NCBI RefSeq assembly: GCF_014268745.2
Contig: NZ_JABWRB020000001.1
Span: 1,116,001-1,180,000 of the forward strand
Length of the DNA: 64,000 nt
DNA from: Pseudomonas zanjanensis
Lineage (GTDB): Bacteria; Pseudomonadota; Gammaproteobacteria; Pseudomonadales; Pseudomonadaceae
Direction: 5' to 3'
How positions within the stretch are numbered: position 1 is the first letter of the stretch; each line of letters starts with the position of its first letter. A program made the position numbers and the translations under genes. The notes beneath the pieces are model-generated. The model saw only the letters and a list, made by a program, of their open reading frames with translations. It was not told where the DNA came from and made no database searches. This document shows, one piece after another, positions 54,307 through 63,899 of the stretch.

Positions 54307-56256
54307 CTATTCTTCGAACGCCACCAGGGCGCTGCCTTCGCTGACCATTTCACCTTCCTGGCAGTACAGCGCCTTGATCACGCCAGCTTGGGGCGCACGA
54401 ATGCTGTGCTCCATTTTCATGGCCTCCAGCACCACCAGTTGAGCCCCGGCCTCCACTGTCTGGCCGACATTCACCAAGACCCGCACGATGCTGCCGTTCA
54501 TGGGCGCCACCAGGCCGCCTTGATGGCTGTGGCTGGCGTCGGCGGCGGCCAGCGGGTCGTACAGGTCGATCCGGTGCAGGTCACCTTGCCATTGCAGGTA
54601 CAAGCTGTCGCCCTGGCGAATGGCCCGGTGGCTGCGGCGCAGGCCGTGGTGCTCGACCGTCAGTTGCTCACCCTTGAGTTCCGCGCGACAGACGGTGCCG
54701 TCCAGCGTCAATGCGCGATCCTGGCCTTCGCAGCTCAGGTGCAAGGTGGTTTCCCTGGGCAGCCCCAGACGCAACCCGGTGGTGCTGGCCCAGGGTGATT
54801 CGGCATCATCGCCGCGTACACGCGGGGTCAGGCTCAAGGCGAACCCTTGGGCGGCGGCGAGCCAGAACGCGTCATCCAATTCGCCGGGCTCTGGCAGTAA
54901 TTGCGTCTGGTAACGTGGGATAAATCCGGTGTCCAGTTCCGCCGTTGCGAAGGCGGGGTGGGCGATGATCCGTCGCAGAAAGCCGATGTTGGTCTTCAGC
55001 CCGCCAATGGCAAATTCGTCGAGCATGCTCAACAGTCGCAAGCGCGCCTGCTCGCGGTCTTCACCCCAGGCGATCAGCTTGCCGAGCATCGGGTCGTAGA
55101 ACGGCGAGATTTCATCGCCTTCTTCAACCCCGCTGTCGACTCGCCGCCCCGGCCCGTCGGCCGATTCGCGATACAACCCCAGCCGCCCGGTGGCGGGCAG
55201 GAAATCGTTGGCCGGGTCTTCGGCATACAACCGCACTTCGATGGCGTGGCCGCGCAGCGGTACTTGCGCCTGAGTGAGCGGCAATGGCTCGCCTTGGGCC
55301 ACGCGAATCTGCCAGGCCACCAGGTCCAGTCCAGTGATCGCTTCGGTGACCGGATGCTCGACCTGCAACCGGGTGTTCATCTCCATGAAGAAAAATTCGC
55401 CCCGGGCATCCAGCAGGAACTCCACCGTACCGGCCCCGACATAACCGATCGCCTGGGCCGCGCGCACGGCGGCTTCACCCATGGCCCGGCGCAGTTGCGG
55501 GGTCAGGCCGGGCGCGGGGGCTTCTTCCACGACTTTCTGGTGGCGGCGCTGGATCGAGCAATCGCGCTCGTTGAGGTACAGGCAGCTGCCGTGTTGGTCG
55601 GCAAATACTTGGATTTCCACATGGCGTGGCTTGAGCAGGTATTTTTCCACCAGCATCCGTGAGTCGCCAAACGAGGACTGCGCCTCGCGCTGGGCCGAGG
55701 CCAGGGCTTCGGCCAGTTGGTTGACGTCCTCGACGACTTTCATGCCCTTGCCGCCACCGCCGGCGGTGGCCTTGAGCAATACCGGGTAGCCGATGCGCTC
55801 GGCGGCGTCGCGAAAGGTCTCCAGGTCCTGGGATTCGCCGTGATAGCCGGGCACCAGCGGCACTCCGGCGGTCTCCATCAACGTCTTGGCCGCCGATTTG
55901 CTGCCCATGGCGTCGATGGCCGAGGCCGGTGGACCGAGGAAGATCAGCCCGGCGCTTTCAATCGCCCGGGCGAACCCGGCGTTCTCGGACAGAAAGCCAT
56001 AACCGGGATGGATGGCTTGGGCACCGCTGGCTTTGGCCGCGGCGATCAATTTATCGATTTGCAGGTAACTGTCGGCAGCCTTGCTGCCGCCCAGGTCCAC
56101 GCGAATGTCGGCTTCACGGCTGTGGCGGGCATCACGGTCGGTGGCGCTGTGGACCGCAACGGTGGTCAGGCCCATGGCCTTGGCGGTGCGCATCACGCGG
56201 CAGGCGATTTCGCCGCGGTTGGCCACCAGCAACGTAGTGAGGGCAGGGGCGCTCAT
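54307..56256 (-). CDS. liuD: Methylcrotonyl-CoA carboxylase, biotin-carboxylase (alpha) subunit
   Basis: A 649-residue biotin enzyme of leucine catabolism (EC 6.4.1.4, with LiuB). Seen: biotin carboxylase N-domain (LLVANRGEIACRVMRTAKAMG), ATP-grasp glycine loop (KATAGGGGKGMKVV), FFMEMNTRLQVEHPVTE, and C-terminal biotinyl domain with EAMKMEH. Its ATG overlaps the liuC stop (ATGA). Last gene of the liuABCD operon. It carboxylates biotin; LiuB moves the carboxyl to 3-methylcrotonyl-CoA. Confidence 0.95.
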   Translation of the reverse strand: MSAPALTTLLVANRGEIACRVMRTAKAMGLTTVAVHSATDRDARHSREADIRVDLGGSKAADSYLQIDKLIAAAKASGAQAIHPGYGFLSENAGFARAIESAGLIFLGPPASAIDAMGSKSAAKTLMETAGVPLVPGYHGESQDLETFRDAAERIGYPVLLKATAGGGGKGMKVVEDVNQLAEALASAQREAQSSFGDSRMLVEKYLLKPRHVEIQVFADQHGSCLYLNERDCSIQRRHQKVVEEAPAPGLTPQLRRAMGEAAVRAAQAIGYVGAGTVEFLLDARGEFFFMEMNTRLQVEHPVTEAITGLDLVAWQIRVAQGEPLPLTQAQVPLRGHAIEVRLYAEDPANDFLPATGRLGLYRESADGPGRRVDSGVEEGDEISPFYDPMLGKLIAWGEDREQARLRLLSMLDEFAIGGLKTNIGFLRRIIAHPAFATAELDTGFIPRYQTQLLPEPGELDDAFWLAAAQGFALSLTPRVRGDDAESPWASTTGLRLGLPRETTLHLSCEGQDRALTLDGTVCRAELKGEQLTVEHHGLRRSHRAIRQGDSLYLQWQGDLHRIDLYDPLAAADASHSHQGGLVAPMNGSIVRVLVNVGQTVEAGAQLVVLEAMKMEHSIRAPQAGVIKALYCQEGEMVSEGSALVAFEE

Positions 56257-57071
56257 CGACGCGACTCCTTGTTATTCGATTCGGCTTGCCAGTTCGGCGC
56301 ACGCTTTTGCAGAAAGGCCCGCAGGCCTTCCTGGCCCTCCGCGCTGACGCGGATGCGGGCGATGGCGTTTTCGGTATAGCGTCGCAGCGCCGGGGTCAGG
56401 GCGCCGTTGCCGACTTCACGCAGCAGTTCCTTGCTGGCGCGCATGGCCGCCGGGCTGTTGAGCAACAGGTTGTCGATCCATTGTTCGACCTGCTGGTCCA
56501 GGGTCTCGACTGGGTAACTTTCCGACAGCAAACCGATCTCTTTCGCACGCTGCCCGTCGAAACGTTCCGCTGTCAGCGCATAGCGACGCGCCGCCCGCTC
56601 GCCGATGGCTTGCACCACGAACGGGCTGATCACTGCCGGGGCCAGACCAATGCGCACTTCCGACAGGCAAAACTGTGCTTCATTGGCGCCAATGGCCATG
56701 TCACAGGCACTGATAAGCCCCAGCGCGCCACCGAACGCCGCACCCTGGACGACAGCCAGCGTAGGAATCTTCAGTTTGGCGAGGTTGTACATCAGCTCCG
56801 CCAGTTCCCGGGCGTCATCGAGGTTGGTGTGGTAGTCGAGCTCAGCCGATTGCTGCATCCAGGCCAGGTCGGCGCCGGCGCTGAAATGCTTGCCGCGACC
56901 GCGGATCAGCAGGAAACGCAGGTTTGGATCGCTGCCGACGTGGTCCAGGGCGAGGATCAGTTCGCGGATCATTTCGGCGTTGAACGCGTTGTTCTTCGAC
57001 TCGCGACTGAGCCACAGGGTGGCGACGCCCCGCGGGTCGGTGTGCAGTTCGAGGGTGTTGAAGTTTTCCAT
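56253..57071 (-). CDS. liuC: Methylglutaconyl-CoA hydratase
   Basis: A 272-residue crotonase-family hydratase converting 3-methylglutaconyl-CoA to HMG-CoA. Oxyanion-hole motifs: HFSAGADLAWM and GAAFGGALGLISACD; the NPA-like NSPAAMRASKELL follows. The start at 57071 is preferred because GGGGA lies seven bases ahead; an ATG two codons upstream would overlap that site. It lies 13 bases after liuB. Confidence 0.92.
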   Translation of the reverse strand: MENFNTLELHTDPRGVATLWLSRESKNNAFNAEMIRELILALDHVGSDPNLRFLLIRGRGKHFSAGADLAWMQQSAELDYHTNLDDARELAELMYNLAKLKIPTLAVVQGAAFGGALGLISACDMAIGANEAQFCLSEVRIGLAPAVISPFVVQAIGERAARRYALTAERFDGQRAKEIGLLSESYPVETLDQQVEQWIDNLLLNSPAAMRASKELLREVGNGALTPALRRYTENAIARIRVSAEGQEGLRAFLQKRAPNWQAESNNKESRR

Positions 57072-57084
57072 GGTCATTCCCCGT

Positions 57085-58689
57085 TTACATCCGGAACACG
57101 CCGAAGCGGCTCGGTTCGATAGGCGCGTTCAGTGACGCGGACAAGGCCAGGCCCAGTACATCGCGGGTCTGGGCCGGGTCGATGACGCCGTCGTCCCACA
57201 GCCGTGCGCTGGAGTAATAGGGGTGACCCTGTTCTTCGTACTGATCGAGGATCGGTTGTTTGATCTCGGCTTCCTGCTCGGCGCTGAAGGGCTGGCCACT
57301 GCGTTCGGCTTGTTCACGCTTGACTTGCACCAGCACGCCGGCCGCCTGCTCGGCCCCCATCACGCCAATTCGCGCGTTTGGCCACATCCACAGGAACCGT
57401 GGATCATAGGCGCGGCCGCACATGCCGTAGTTGCCCGCGCCGAAACTGCCGCCGATGATCACGGTGAATTTCGGCACCTTGGCGCAGGCCACCGCGGTCA
57501 CCAGTTTTGCGCCGTGCTTGGCGATGCCACCGGCTTCGTATTTCTGCCCGACCATGAAACCGGTGATGTTCTGCAAGAACAGCAACGGGATCCCGCGCTG
57601 ACAGGCCAGTTCGATGAAATGCGCGCCTTTCTGCGCGGCCTCGGCGAAGAGGATGCCATTGTTGGCCAGGATTGCGATCGGGTAGCCGTGCAAATGAGCG
57701 AAACCGCACACCAGGGTCGTGCCGAACAGCGCCTTGAACTCATCGAACACCGAACCGTCCACCAGGCGCGCGATTACTTCCCGCACATCGAACGGCTGCT
57801 TGGCATCGGCCGACACCACGCCGTACAGCTCATCGCTGCAATACAGCGGGGCGATGGGCTGGCGATGCTGCAACTCACCGAGTTTGCGCCAATTGAGGTT
57901 GGCCACGCTGCGCCGGGCCAGGGCCAGGGCATGTTCGTCGCTGTCGGCATAGTGATCCGCCACGCCGGAAATCTTGCAGTGCACATCGGCGCCGCCCAAG
58001 TCTTCGGCGCTGACCACTTCACCGGTGGCGGCTTTTACCAAGGGTGGGCCGGCGAGGAAAATCGTCGCTTGCTGGCGGACCATGATCGCCTCGTCCGCCA
58101 TGGCCGGCACATAAGCGCCGCCAGCGGTACAGGAACCCATGACCACGGCAATCTGCGGGATACCCAGGGCACTCATGTTGGCTTGGTTGAAGAAGATCCG
58201 GCCGAAGTGCTCGCGGTCCGGGAATACTTCGTCCTGGCGCGGCAGGTTGGCGCCGCCTGAATCCACCAGGTAAATGCACGGCAGGCGATTCTGCTGGGCG
58301 ATGGTTTGGGCGCGCAGGTGTTTTTTCACCGTCAACGGATAGTAGGAGCCACCTTTGACCGTCGCGTCATTGGCGACAATCATGCATTCGACGCCTTCCA
58401 CGCGGCCAATGCCGGCAATCACGCCGGCCGCCGGCACGTCTTCGCCATAGACTTCATGGGCCGCCAATGGACTGATCTCCAGGAACGGCGAGCCCGGATC
58501 CAGCAATCGGTTGATGCGCTCACGGGGCAGCAATTTGCCTCGCGAAGTATGCCGTTCCTGAGCCTTGGGTCCGCCGCCCTGGCGAATGTGCGCGAGCAGG
58601 GTGCGCAGGGCTTCGACGTGTCCGAGCATCGCATCGCGGTTGGCGATGAACTCCGGCGAACGTGGGTTGAGCTGAGTGTGCAGAATCAT
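57085..58689 (-). CDS. liuB: Methylcrotonyl-CoA carboxylase, carboxyltransferase (beta) subunit
   Basis: A 534-residue carboxyltransferase. Hallmarks: [55 protein letters not shown], and C-terminal [24 protein letters not shown] and [25 protein letters not shown]. Start at 58689 follows CGGAG; upstream frame is repeat sequence. Partner of LiuD. Confidence 0.95.
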   Translation of the reverse strand: MILHTQLNPRSPEFIANRDAMLGHVEALRTLLAHIRQGGGPKAQERHTSRGKLLPRERINRLLDPGSPFLEISPLAAHEVYGEDVPAAGVIAGIGRVEGVECMIVANDATVKGGSYYPLTVKKHLRAQTIAQQNRLPCIYLVDSGGANLPRQDEVFPDREHFGRIFFNQANMSALGIPQIAVVMGSCTAGGAYVPAMADEAIMVRQQATIFLAGPPLVKAATGEVVSAEDLGGADVHCKISGVADHYADSDEHALALARRSVANLNWRKLGELQHRQPIAPLYCSDELYGVVSADAKQPFDVREVIARLVDGSVFDEFKALFGTTLVCGFAHLHGYPIAILANNGILFAEAAQKGAHFIELACQRGIPLLFLQNITGFMVGQKYEAGGIAKHGAKLVTAVACAKVPKFTVIIGGSFGAGNYGMCGRAYDPRFLWMWPNARIGVMGAEQAAGVLVQVKREQAERSGQPFSAEQEAEIKQPILDQYEEQGHPYYSSARLWDDGVIDPAQTRDVLGLALSASLNAPIEPSRFGVFRM

Positions 58690-58701
58690 GGCTACTCCGT
58701 A

Positions 58702-58785
58702 GCAGCTGTTAGCTTCAAGCCACAAGCTGCAAGCCAGAGCGCGTTTCTCTTGCCGCTTGGAGCTTGTCGCTTGCAACTGACGAAA
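58702..58785. repeat. AGCTT-type inverted repeat between liuA and liuB (type E)
   Basis: AGCTTCAAGCCACAAGCTGC (58711-58730) is inverted as GCTTGGAGCTTGTCGCTTGC (58756-58775), giving a long imperfect hairpin inside the operon that could modulate liuB expression. The same element type occurs at 28385. Confidence 0.6.
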
Positions 58786-58786
58786 T

Positions 58787-59950
58787 TCATTTCGTCTCGT
58801 TAAACAGTTCGCGGCCGATCAACATCCGACGAATCTCACTGGTGCCAGCACCAATTTCATACAGCTTGGCGTCCCGCAGCAGACGACCGGCGGGGAATTC
58901 ATTGATGTAGCCATTGCCCCCCAGGATCTGGATCGCGTCGAGGGCCATTTGCGTGGCGCGCTCGGCGCTGTAGAGGATCACCCCGGCGGCATCCTTGCGG
59001 GTGGTTTCGCCGCGCTCGCAAGCCTGGGCCACCGCATACAGGTAGGCGCGGCTGGCGTTGAGCTGGGTGTACATGTCGGCGACCTTGCCTTGGATCAGCT
59101 GGAATTCGCCGATGCTTTGGCCGAACTGTTTGCGGTCGTGGATGTAGGGCACGATCAGGTCCATGCAGGCTTGCATGATCCCGGTCGGGCCGCCGGACAG
59201 CACCACGCGCTCGTAGTCGAGGCCGCTCATCAGGACTTTCACGCCACCGTTGAGGGCGCCGAGGATGTTTTCTTCCGGCACTTCGACGTCATCGAAAAAC
59301 AGCTCGCACGTGTTGGAGCCGCGCATGCCGAGCTTGTCGAACTTGTTGCTGCGGCTGAAGCCTTTCCAGTCGCGCTCGACGATGAAAGCGGTGATGCCGT
59401 GGGCGCCTTTTTCCAGGTCGGTCTTGGCGTAGATCACGTAGGTGTTGGCATCGGGGCCGTTGGTGATCCAGGTCTTGCTGCCGTTGAGGACGTATTTGTC
59501 GCCGCGCTTGTCGGCCCGCAGTTTCATGGAAACCACGTCGGAGCCGGCGTTCGGTTCGCTCATCGCCAGGGCGCCGATGTGTTCGCCGCTGATCAGTTTG
59601 GGCAGGTACTTGGTTTTCTGTTCGTGAGTGCCGTTGCGGTTGATCTGGTTCACGCAGAGGTTGGAATGGGCGCCATAGGAGAGGGCGACCGAGGCCGAGC
59701 CGCGGCTGATTTCTTCCATCGCCACCACGTGGGCCAGGTAGCCCAGGCCAGCGCCGCCGTATTCTTCCGGTACGGTGATGCCCAGCAGGCCCATGTCACC
59801 GAATTTGCGCCACATGTCAGCGGGAAACAGGTTGTCGATATCGATCTGCGCTGCGCGAGGCGCCAGTTCGGCCTTGACGAAGGCTTGCACCTGGTCGCGC
59901 AACATGTCGATGGTTTCGCCGAGGGCAAAATTCAGGGATGGGTAGCTCAT
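58787..59950 (-). CDS. liuA: Isovaleryl-CoA dehydrogenase
   Basis: A 387-residue acyl-CoA dehydrogenase, first step after isovaleryl-CoA in leucine breakdown. FAD/substrate blocks: [37 protein letters not shown], and the late [35 protein letters not shown]. The catalytic Glu lies in [13 protein letters not shown], the helix-G position special to isovaleryl-CoA dehydrogenases. First gene of liuABCD; two LiuR-type palindromes lie 50-110 bases upstream. Confidence 0.95.
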   Translation of the reverse strand: MSYPSLNFALGETIDMLRDQVQAFVKAELAPRAAQIDIDNLFPADMWRKFGDMGLLGITVPEEYGGAGLGYLAHVVAMEEISRGSASVALSYGAHSNLCVNQINRNGTHEQKTKYLPKLISGEHIGALAMSEPNAGSDVVSMKLRADKRGDKYVLNGSKTWITNGPDANTYVIYAKTDLEKGAHGITAFIVERDWKGFSRSNKFDKLGMRGSNTCELFFDDVEVPEENILGALNGGVKVLMSGLDYERVVLSGGPTGIMQACMDLIVPYIHDRKQFGQSIGEFQLIQGKVADMYTQLNASRAYLYAVAQACERGETTRKDAAGVILYSAERATQMALDAIQILGGNGYINEFPAGRLLRDAKLYEIGAGTSEIRRMLIGRELFNETK

Positions 59951-60002
59951 GGGACACCTTTGGCTTTTTTATCGGGTGCGGAGAGCGGGAAATGCTCTAC
60001 CT

Positions 60003-60060
60003 TTACGTTAACGTAAGCCTGCGACGAGAGGCTGTCAATCGCCCTTTACGTTAACGTCAA
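60003..60060. promoter_or_regulatory. Two LiuR-like operators upstream of liuA
   Basis: TTACGTTAACGTAA (60003-60016, perfect palindrome) and TTTACGTTAACGTCAA (60045-60060) share the core ACGTTAACGT 42 bases apart, four helical turns. This fits published MerR-family LiuR sites; the divergent ligase gene may also be controlled. Confidence 0.75.
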
Positions 60061-60095
60061 CTTAAGCCAGAGTACGGGTGTTTTGAAACAGCTTT

Positions 60096-60236
60096 TGTGG
60101 CGAGGGAGCTTGCTCCCGCTCGAGCGCGTGTAGGAGCTGCCGAAGGCTGCGATCTTTTGATCTTTCGCTTGGGACTGAAGTGTCTGGGGAAAGATCGCAG
60201 CCTCGTTGCACTCGACAGCTCCTACACAGCTCCTAC
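60096..60236. repeat. Mosaic repeat: type B half joined to type D REP
   Basis: A lone type B left arm (TTGTGGCGAGGGAGCTTGC) runs into another family: GTAGGAGCTGCCGAAGGCTG with inverted CGCAGCCT ... ACAGCTCCTAC and inner GATCTTTTGATC. With the LiuR sites this fills 59951-60304. Confidence 0.75.
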
Positions 60237-60304
60237 CAGCCACTACGACATTCGTGCATGAGGTTCCACCGCTACACCCACTAATAAAGACAAGAGGGGG
60301 CGTC

Positions 60305-62002
60305 ATGGATCAAACCGGTTCGCATTCGCAGCTCAGCTACACCCGCGGCTCGCAGGACAAGGCCTTGCTGGCGCAAACCATTGGCGAGGTTTTCGACCAG
60401 ACCGTGGCCCGTCATCCAGAGGGCGAGGCGTTGGTGGTTCGTCATCAATCGTTGCGTTATACCTGGGGGCAACTGGCTGAGGCCGTCGATCTGCATGCCC
60501 GGGCCTTGTTGGCGCTGGGCTTGAAAACCGGCGACCGTCTCGGCGTGTGGGCGCCCAATTGCGCCCAGTGGTGCATCAGCCAGTTCGCCAGTGCGAAGAT
60601 CGGCGTCATTCTGGTCAACATCAATCCGGCCTATCGAGTCTCCGAACTCGAATACGTGCTCAAACAGTCCGGGTGCCAATGGCTGGTGTGTGCCGGGGCG
60701 TTCAAGACCTCGGATTACCACGCCATGTTGCAAGCGCTGGCTCCGGAGCTGGCGGAACAATCGATCGGTCAGTTGCAGAGCGAACGCCTGCCGGATTTGC
60801 GCGGTGTAGTCAGCCTCGATCCCCAACCCCCGTCAGGCTTTTTGCCTTGGTCACAACTGGCCGCCCTGGGGGCGGCGGTGACGCCAGGACAACTGGCCGA
60901 GCGCCAATCCAGCCTGCACTTCGATCAGCCAGTGAATATCCAATACACCTCCGGCACCACCGGCTTTCCCAAGGGCGCGACCCTCAGCCACCACAACATT
61001 CTCAACAACGGTTACATGGTCGGCGAAAGCCTGGGCCTGACGGCTGGCGACCGGCTGGTGATCCCGGTGCCGCTCTACCATTGCTTCGGTATGGTCATGG
61101 GCAACCTGGGCTGTGTGACCCATGGCAGCACCATGATCTACCCCAACGATGCCTTCGACCCGTTGCTGACGCTAAAAGCCGTGGCCGAAGAAAAAGCCAC
61201 CGCGCTGTATGGCGTGCCGACCATGTTCATCGCCCTGCTGGACCAGCCGCAGCGGCTCGACTTCGACCTGTCCAGCCTGCGCACGGGCATCATGGCTGGG
61301 GCTACATGTCCGATCGAAGTGATGCGGCGGGTCATCAACGAGATGCACATGGCTGAAGTGCAGATTGCCTACGGCATGACGGAAACCAGTCCGGTGTCGT
61401 TGCAGACCGGTCCTTCAGACGAGCTGGAGCTGCGGGTGACCACCGTCGGCCGCACCCAGCCACACCTGGAAAGCAAGATTATCGATGAGGCAGGCCAGGT
61501 CGTCCCGCGTGGCGCGGTCGGCGAATTGTGTACCCGTGGCTACAGTGTGATGCTCGGCTACTGGAACAACCCCAAGGGCACCGCTGATGCCATCGACGCG
61601 GATGGCTGGATGCACACCGGCGACCTGGCGACCATGGACGAACAGGGTTACGTCTGCATCGTCGGGCGCAACAAGGACATGATCATTCGTGGCGGGGAGA
61701 ATATTTACCCGCGCGAGCTGGAGGAGTTCTTCTTCACCCATCCGGCGGTGGCGGATGTGCAAGTGATCGGCATTCCGTGTTCGCGCTATGGCGAGGAAAT
61801 CGTCGCCTGGATCAAGTTCCATCCCGGCCACAGCGCCTCCGAGCAAGCGCTGCAGGCCTGGTGCAAGGAACGCATCGCCCATTTCAAGACGCCGCGTCAT
61901 TTCAAATTTGTTGAAGAGTTCCCGATGACGGTCACTGGCAAAATCCAGAAATTCCGCATGCGCGAGATCAGTATCGAAGAACTGCGTGATAGAGAAGGGT
62001 GA
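60305..62002 (+). CDS. AMP-forming acyl-CoA synthetase (ACSF2-like)
   Basis: A 565-residue adenylate-forming ligase. Motifs: P-loop [26 protein letters not shown] (adenine/AMP), [30 protein letters not shown], and C-terminal catalytic lysine in [11 protein letters not shown]. It activates a carboxylic acid, probably medium-chain or branched, to its CoA thioester. Divergent from liuA and sharing the LiuR-like sites, so it may supply isovaleryl-CoA or related substrates. Start at 60305 follows GAGGGGG. Confidence 0.9.
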   Translation: MDQTGSHSQLSYTRGSQDKALLAQTIGEVFDQTVARHPEGEALVVRHQSLRYTWGQLAEAVDLHARALLALGLKTGDRLGVWAPNCAQWCISQFASAKIGVILVNINPAYRVSELEYVLKQSGCQWLVCAGAFKTSDYHAMLQALAPELAEQSIGQLQSERLPDLRGVVSLDPQPPSGFLPWSQLAALGAAVTPGQLAERQSSLHFDQPVNIQYTSGTTGFPKGATLSHHNILNNGYMVGESLGLTAGDRLVIPVPLYHCFGMVMGNLGCVTHGSTMIYPNDAFDPLLTLKAVAEEKATALYGVPTMFIALLDQPQRLDFDLSSLRTGIMAGATCPIEVMRRVINEMHMAEVQIAYGMTETSPVSLQTGPSDELELRVTTVGRTQPHLESKIIDEAGQVVPRGAVGELCTRGYSVMLGYWNNPKGTADAIDADGWMHTGDLATMDEQGYVCIVGRNKDMIIRGGENIYPRELEEFFFTHPAVADVQVIGIPCSRYGEEIVAWIKFHPGHSASEQALQAWCKERIAHFKTPRHFKFVEEFPMTVTGKIQKFRMREISIEELRDREG

Positions 62003-62050
62003 GCAAGATCCCCTGTGGGGGCTAATGCCGTTCACTTAAAAATGATGAAC

Positions 62051-62310
62051 CTGTGGCGAGGGAGCTTGCTCCCGCTCGGCTGCGAAGCAGTCGTAAACCG
62101 GCGGGTGTGGTGTGCCTGATACGCCGCGATTGAGAGGTTTTGGGGCCGCTTCGCGGCCCAGCGGGAGCAAGCTCCCTCGCCACGGGTTTGTCGATTGCCT
62201 TAAGTGAACAGCATTGCCTTGTGGGAGCGGGCTTGCTCGCGAAAGCGGTGTGTCAGTCGACATTGATATTGACTGTCCGGGCCCCTTCGCGAGCAGGCTC
62301 GCTCCCACAA
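62051..62310. repeat. REP doublets type B then type A
   Basis: Type B pair 62051-62184 and type A pair 62219-62310. The latter's 40-base interior (GTCAGTCGACATTGATATTG then ACTGTCCGGG) is nearly identical to that of the REPIN at 63795-63886. Confidence 0.85.
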
Positions 62311-62328
62311 AACCCAAACCCCAGACAG

Positions 62329-62709
62329 CACAAAGGGGAGCCGAAGCTCCCCTTTAATTTTGTCGTCGCGTGCTCTTTTTTTATTATTGAGGGGCGGCCT
62401 GTTGTTGTTATTGGCAGCCGTGGCCCTTTACCGCTGTTTTTGGCGATCCCCATCCGGGATCAAGAGCAAACGTATTTTTTTGAGCGCTGATTTGCTTTTT
62501 CGCTTTGCGATCCAACCGATTCGGGAGCTACCTGAAGGTAGTTTTATTGTTCTCTGCCCGGTTGCGGGTTGCTTCTGGAAGCACCCTGAAAAGTCCATCT
62601 TCTCCAAAAAAATCTGTTAGCTGCGTCTCTGCCGTGTTGTTTTTGTTATGTCAGAGTCGTTTCGTCTTGTTTTTATTGGGTTTGCTGCGTTTTTTTATTC
62701 TTGTTATGC
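62329..62709 (-). ncRNA. crcY: Crc/Hfq-sequestering small RNA (CrcY/CrcX family)
   Basis: On the minus strand a sigma-54 promoter leads to an RNA of about 380 bases beginning GCATAACAAGAATAAAAAAA, poor in C/G and carrying six A-rich AAYAAYAA-like motifs (such as AACAATAA, AATAACAACAACA, AATAATAA), the Hfq/Crc-binding signature, ending in hairpin AAAGGGGAGC/GCTCCCCTTT. CrcZ, CrcY and CrcX share these features; the position next to the HMG-CoA lyase gene recalls CrcY of P. putida. It titrates Hfq/Crc to relieve catabolite repression. Which paralogue it is cannot be settled here. Confidence 0.85.
62332..62355. terminator. Terminator of crcY-like sRNA
   Basis: Ten-bp perfect stem AAAGGGGAGC/GCTCCCCTTT with tetraloop TTCG on the minus strand, a stable UUCG loop. 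Confidence 0.85.
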
Positions 62710-62718
62710 CAGAGATAT

Positions 62719-62735
62719 AGCATGTGGCGTGCCAA
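62719..62735 (-). promoter_or_regulatory. Sigma-54 promoter of crcY-like sRNA
   Basis: On the minus strand TTGGCACGCCACATGCT: GG (62733-62732), ten bases, GC (62721-62720), the exact -24/-12 spacing. Transcription should start near 62709. Confidence 0.88.
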
Positions 62736-62816
62736 CTTTTAAAATTCTATACAAATCAATAGGTTGTGATTTTCGGCTGAAAAACCTGACGGACCAAACC
62801 CGACAAATTGTTTCCG

Positions 62817-62856
62817 TGTTACTCGTTTCGCCGCTGTTATAAAGCCAGCGGTAACA
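62817..62856. promoter_or_regulatory. Candidate CbrB enhancer sites
   Basis: Half-sites TGTTAC (62817-62822), TGTTAT (62835-62840) and GTAACA (62851-62856) form an inverted array about 110-145 bases upstream of the sRNA start, ending just past the mvaB stop. CbrB sites on crc sRNA promoters use TGTTAC/GTAACA halves; the spacing here differs from the simplest consensus. Confidence 0.6.
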
Positions 62857-62858
62857 CC

Positions 62859-63758
62859 TCACTGTGCGTTGCGGGCCTTGGCCACGCGCGAACCGCTGGG
62901 GCGGCCGAGCACGTCACAAATCTGCCGGCCCGCGGCGATCAGTGCGTCCAGGTCGACGCCGGTTTCGATACCCAAGCCATTGAGCAGGTACAGCACGTCT
63001 TCGGTGGCGACGTTACCGCTGGCGCCCTTGGCATACGGGCAGCCGCCGAGGCCGGCGATGGAGCTGTCGAAGACCGCGATGCCTTCCAGCAGGCTGGCGT
63101 ACACATTGGCCATAGCCTGGCCGTAAGTGTCGTGGAAGTGACCGGCGAGTTTGTCCCGCGGCACATCGGCGCCCACCACCTCGAACATCCTGCGGGTGGC
63201 GCCAGCGGTGCCCGTGCCGATGGTGTCACCCAGGGAGACTTCGTAGCAGCCCATCGCATACAGCTCCCGAGCGACCCACGCGACCTGCTCAGGCTTGACC
63301 GCCCCTTCATACGGGCAGCCCAGCACGCAAGAGACGTAGCCGCGCACACTGACGCCGTGCTGTCTGGCGGCGTCCATGATCGGCGCGAAACGCTCCAGGC
63401 TTTCCTTGATGGAACAATTGATGTTGCGCTGGGAAAATGCTTCGGACGCGGCAGCGAACACCGCCACTTCTTTTACGCCCGCCGCCAGTGCATCTTCGAA
63501 CCCCCGCAGGTTGGGCGCCAGGGCGCCATAAGTCACACCGGGCTTGCGCTGGATCTGCGCGAACACCTCGGCGGACCCGGCCATTTGCGGCACCCACTTG
63601 GGCGAGACGAAACTGCCGACTTCGATGTAACCCAGGCCGGCGGCGCTCAGGGCGTCCACCAAACGCACCTTGTCGGCGACGCTGATGGGCTGGGCTTCAT
63701 TCTGCAACCCGTCGCGGGGGCCGACTTCGATCAAGCGTACAAAGGAGGGGAGGGACAT
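62859..63758 (-). CDS. mvaB: Hydroxymethylglutaryl-CoA lyase
   Basis: A 299-residue TIM-barrel lyase, last step of leucine breakdown, splitting HMG-CoA to acetoacetate and acetyl-CoA (LiuE role). Motifs: VGPRDGLQNE, GSFVSPKWVPQM, SLGDTIGTGT, HFHDTYGQAMANV, and the signature GLGGCPYAKGASGNVATEDV with the catalytic Cys. Start MSLPSFVRLIEVG at 63758; longer frame is REP. It follows the MerR gene across a REPIN. Confidence 0.95.
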   Translation of the reverse strand: MSLPSFVRLIEVGPRDGLQNEAQPISVADKVRLVDALSAAGLGYIEVGSFVSPKWVPQMAGSAEVFAQIQRKPGVTYGALAPNLRGFEDALAAGVKEVAVFAAASEAFSQRNINCSIKESLERFAPIMDAARQHGVSVRGYVSCVLGCPYEGAVKPEQVAWVARELYAMGCYEVSLGDTIGTGTAGATRRMFEVVGADVPRDKLAGHFHDTYGQAMANVYASLLEGIAVFDSSIAGLGGCPYAKGASGNVATEDVLYLLNGLGIETGVDLDALIAAGRQICDVLGRPSGSRVAKARNAQ

Positions 63759-63794
63759 GGGGATTGACCTGTAATAGTGGCGAGTGCTGCTCCA

Positions 63795-63886
63795 TTGTGG
63801 GAGCGGGCTTGCTCGCGAAGACGGCGTGTCAGTCGACATTGATATTGACTGTCCGGGCGCCTTCGCGAGCAAGCCCGCTCCCACAA
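63795..63886. repeat. REPIN (type A), twin of 62219-62310
   Basis: A 92-base REPIN with ends GTGGGAGCGGGCTTGCTCGCG / CGAGCAAGCCCGCTCCCAC and interior GTCAGTCGACATTGATATTG, same length and almost same sequence as the copy on the other side of mvaB. Confidence 0.85.
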
Positions 63887-63899
63887 GGGAGTCGTGTTG

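Noticed and set aside
62360..62842. AT-rich, odd-composition segment that could be foreign DNA or several small membrane-protein genes
   Set aside because: Sigma-54 promoter, A-rich motifs and terminator on the minus strand explain it as a Crc-type sRNA.
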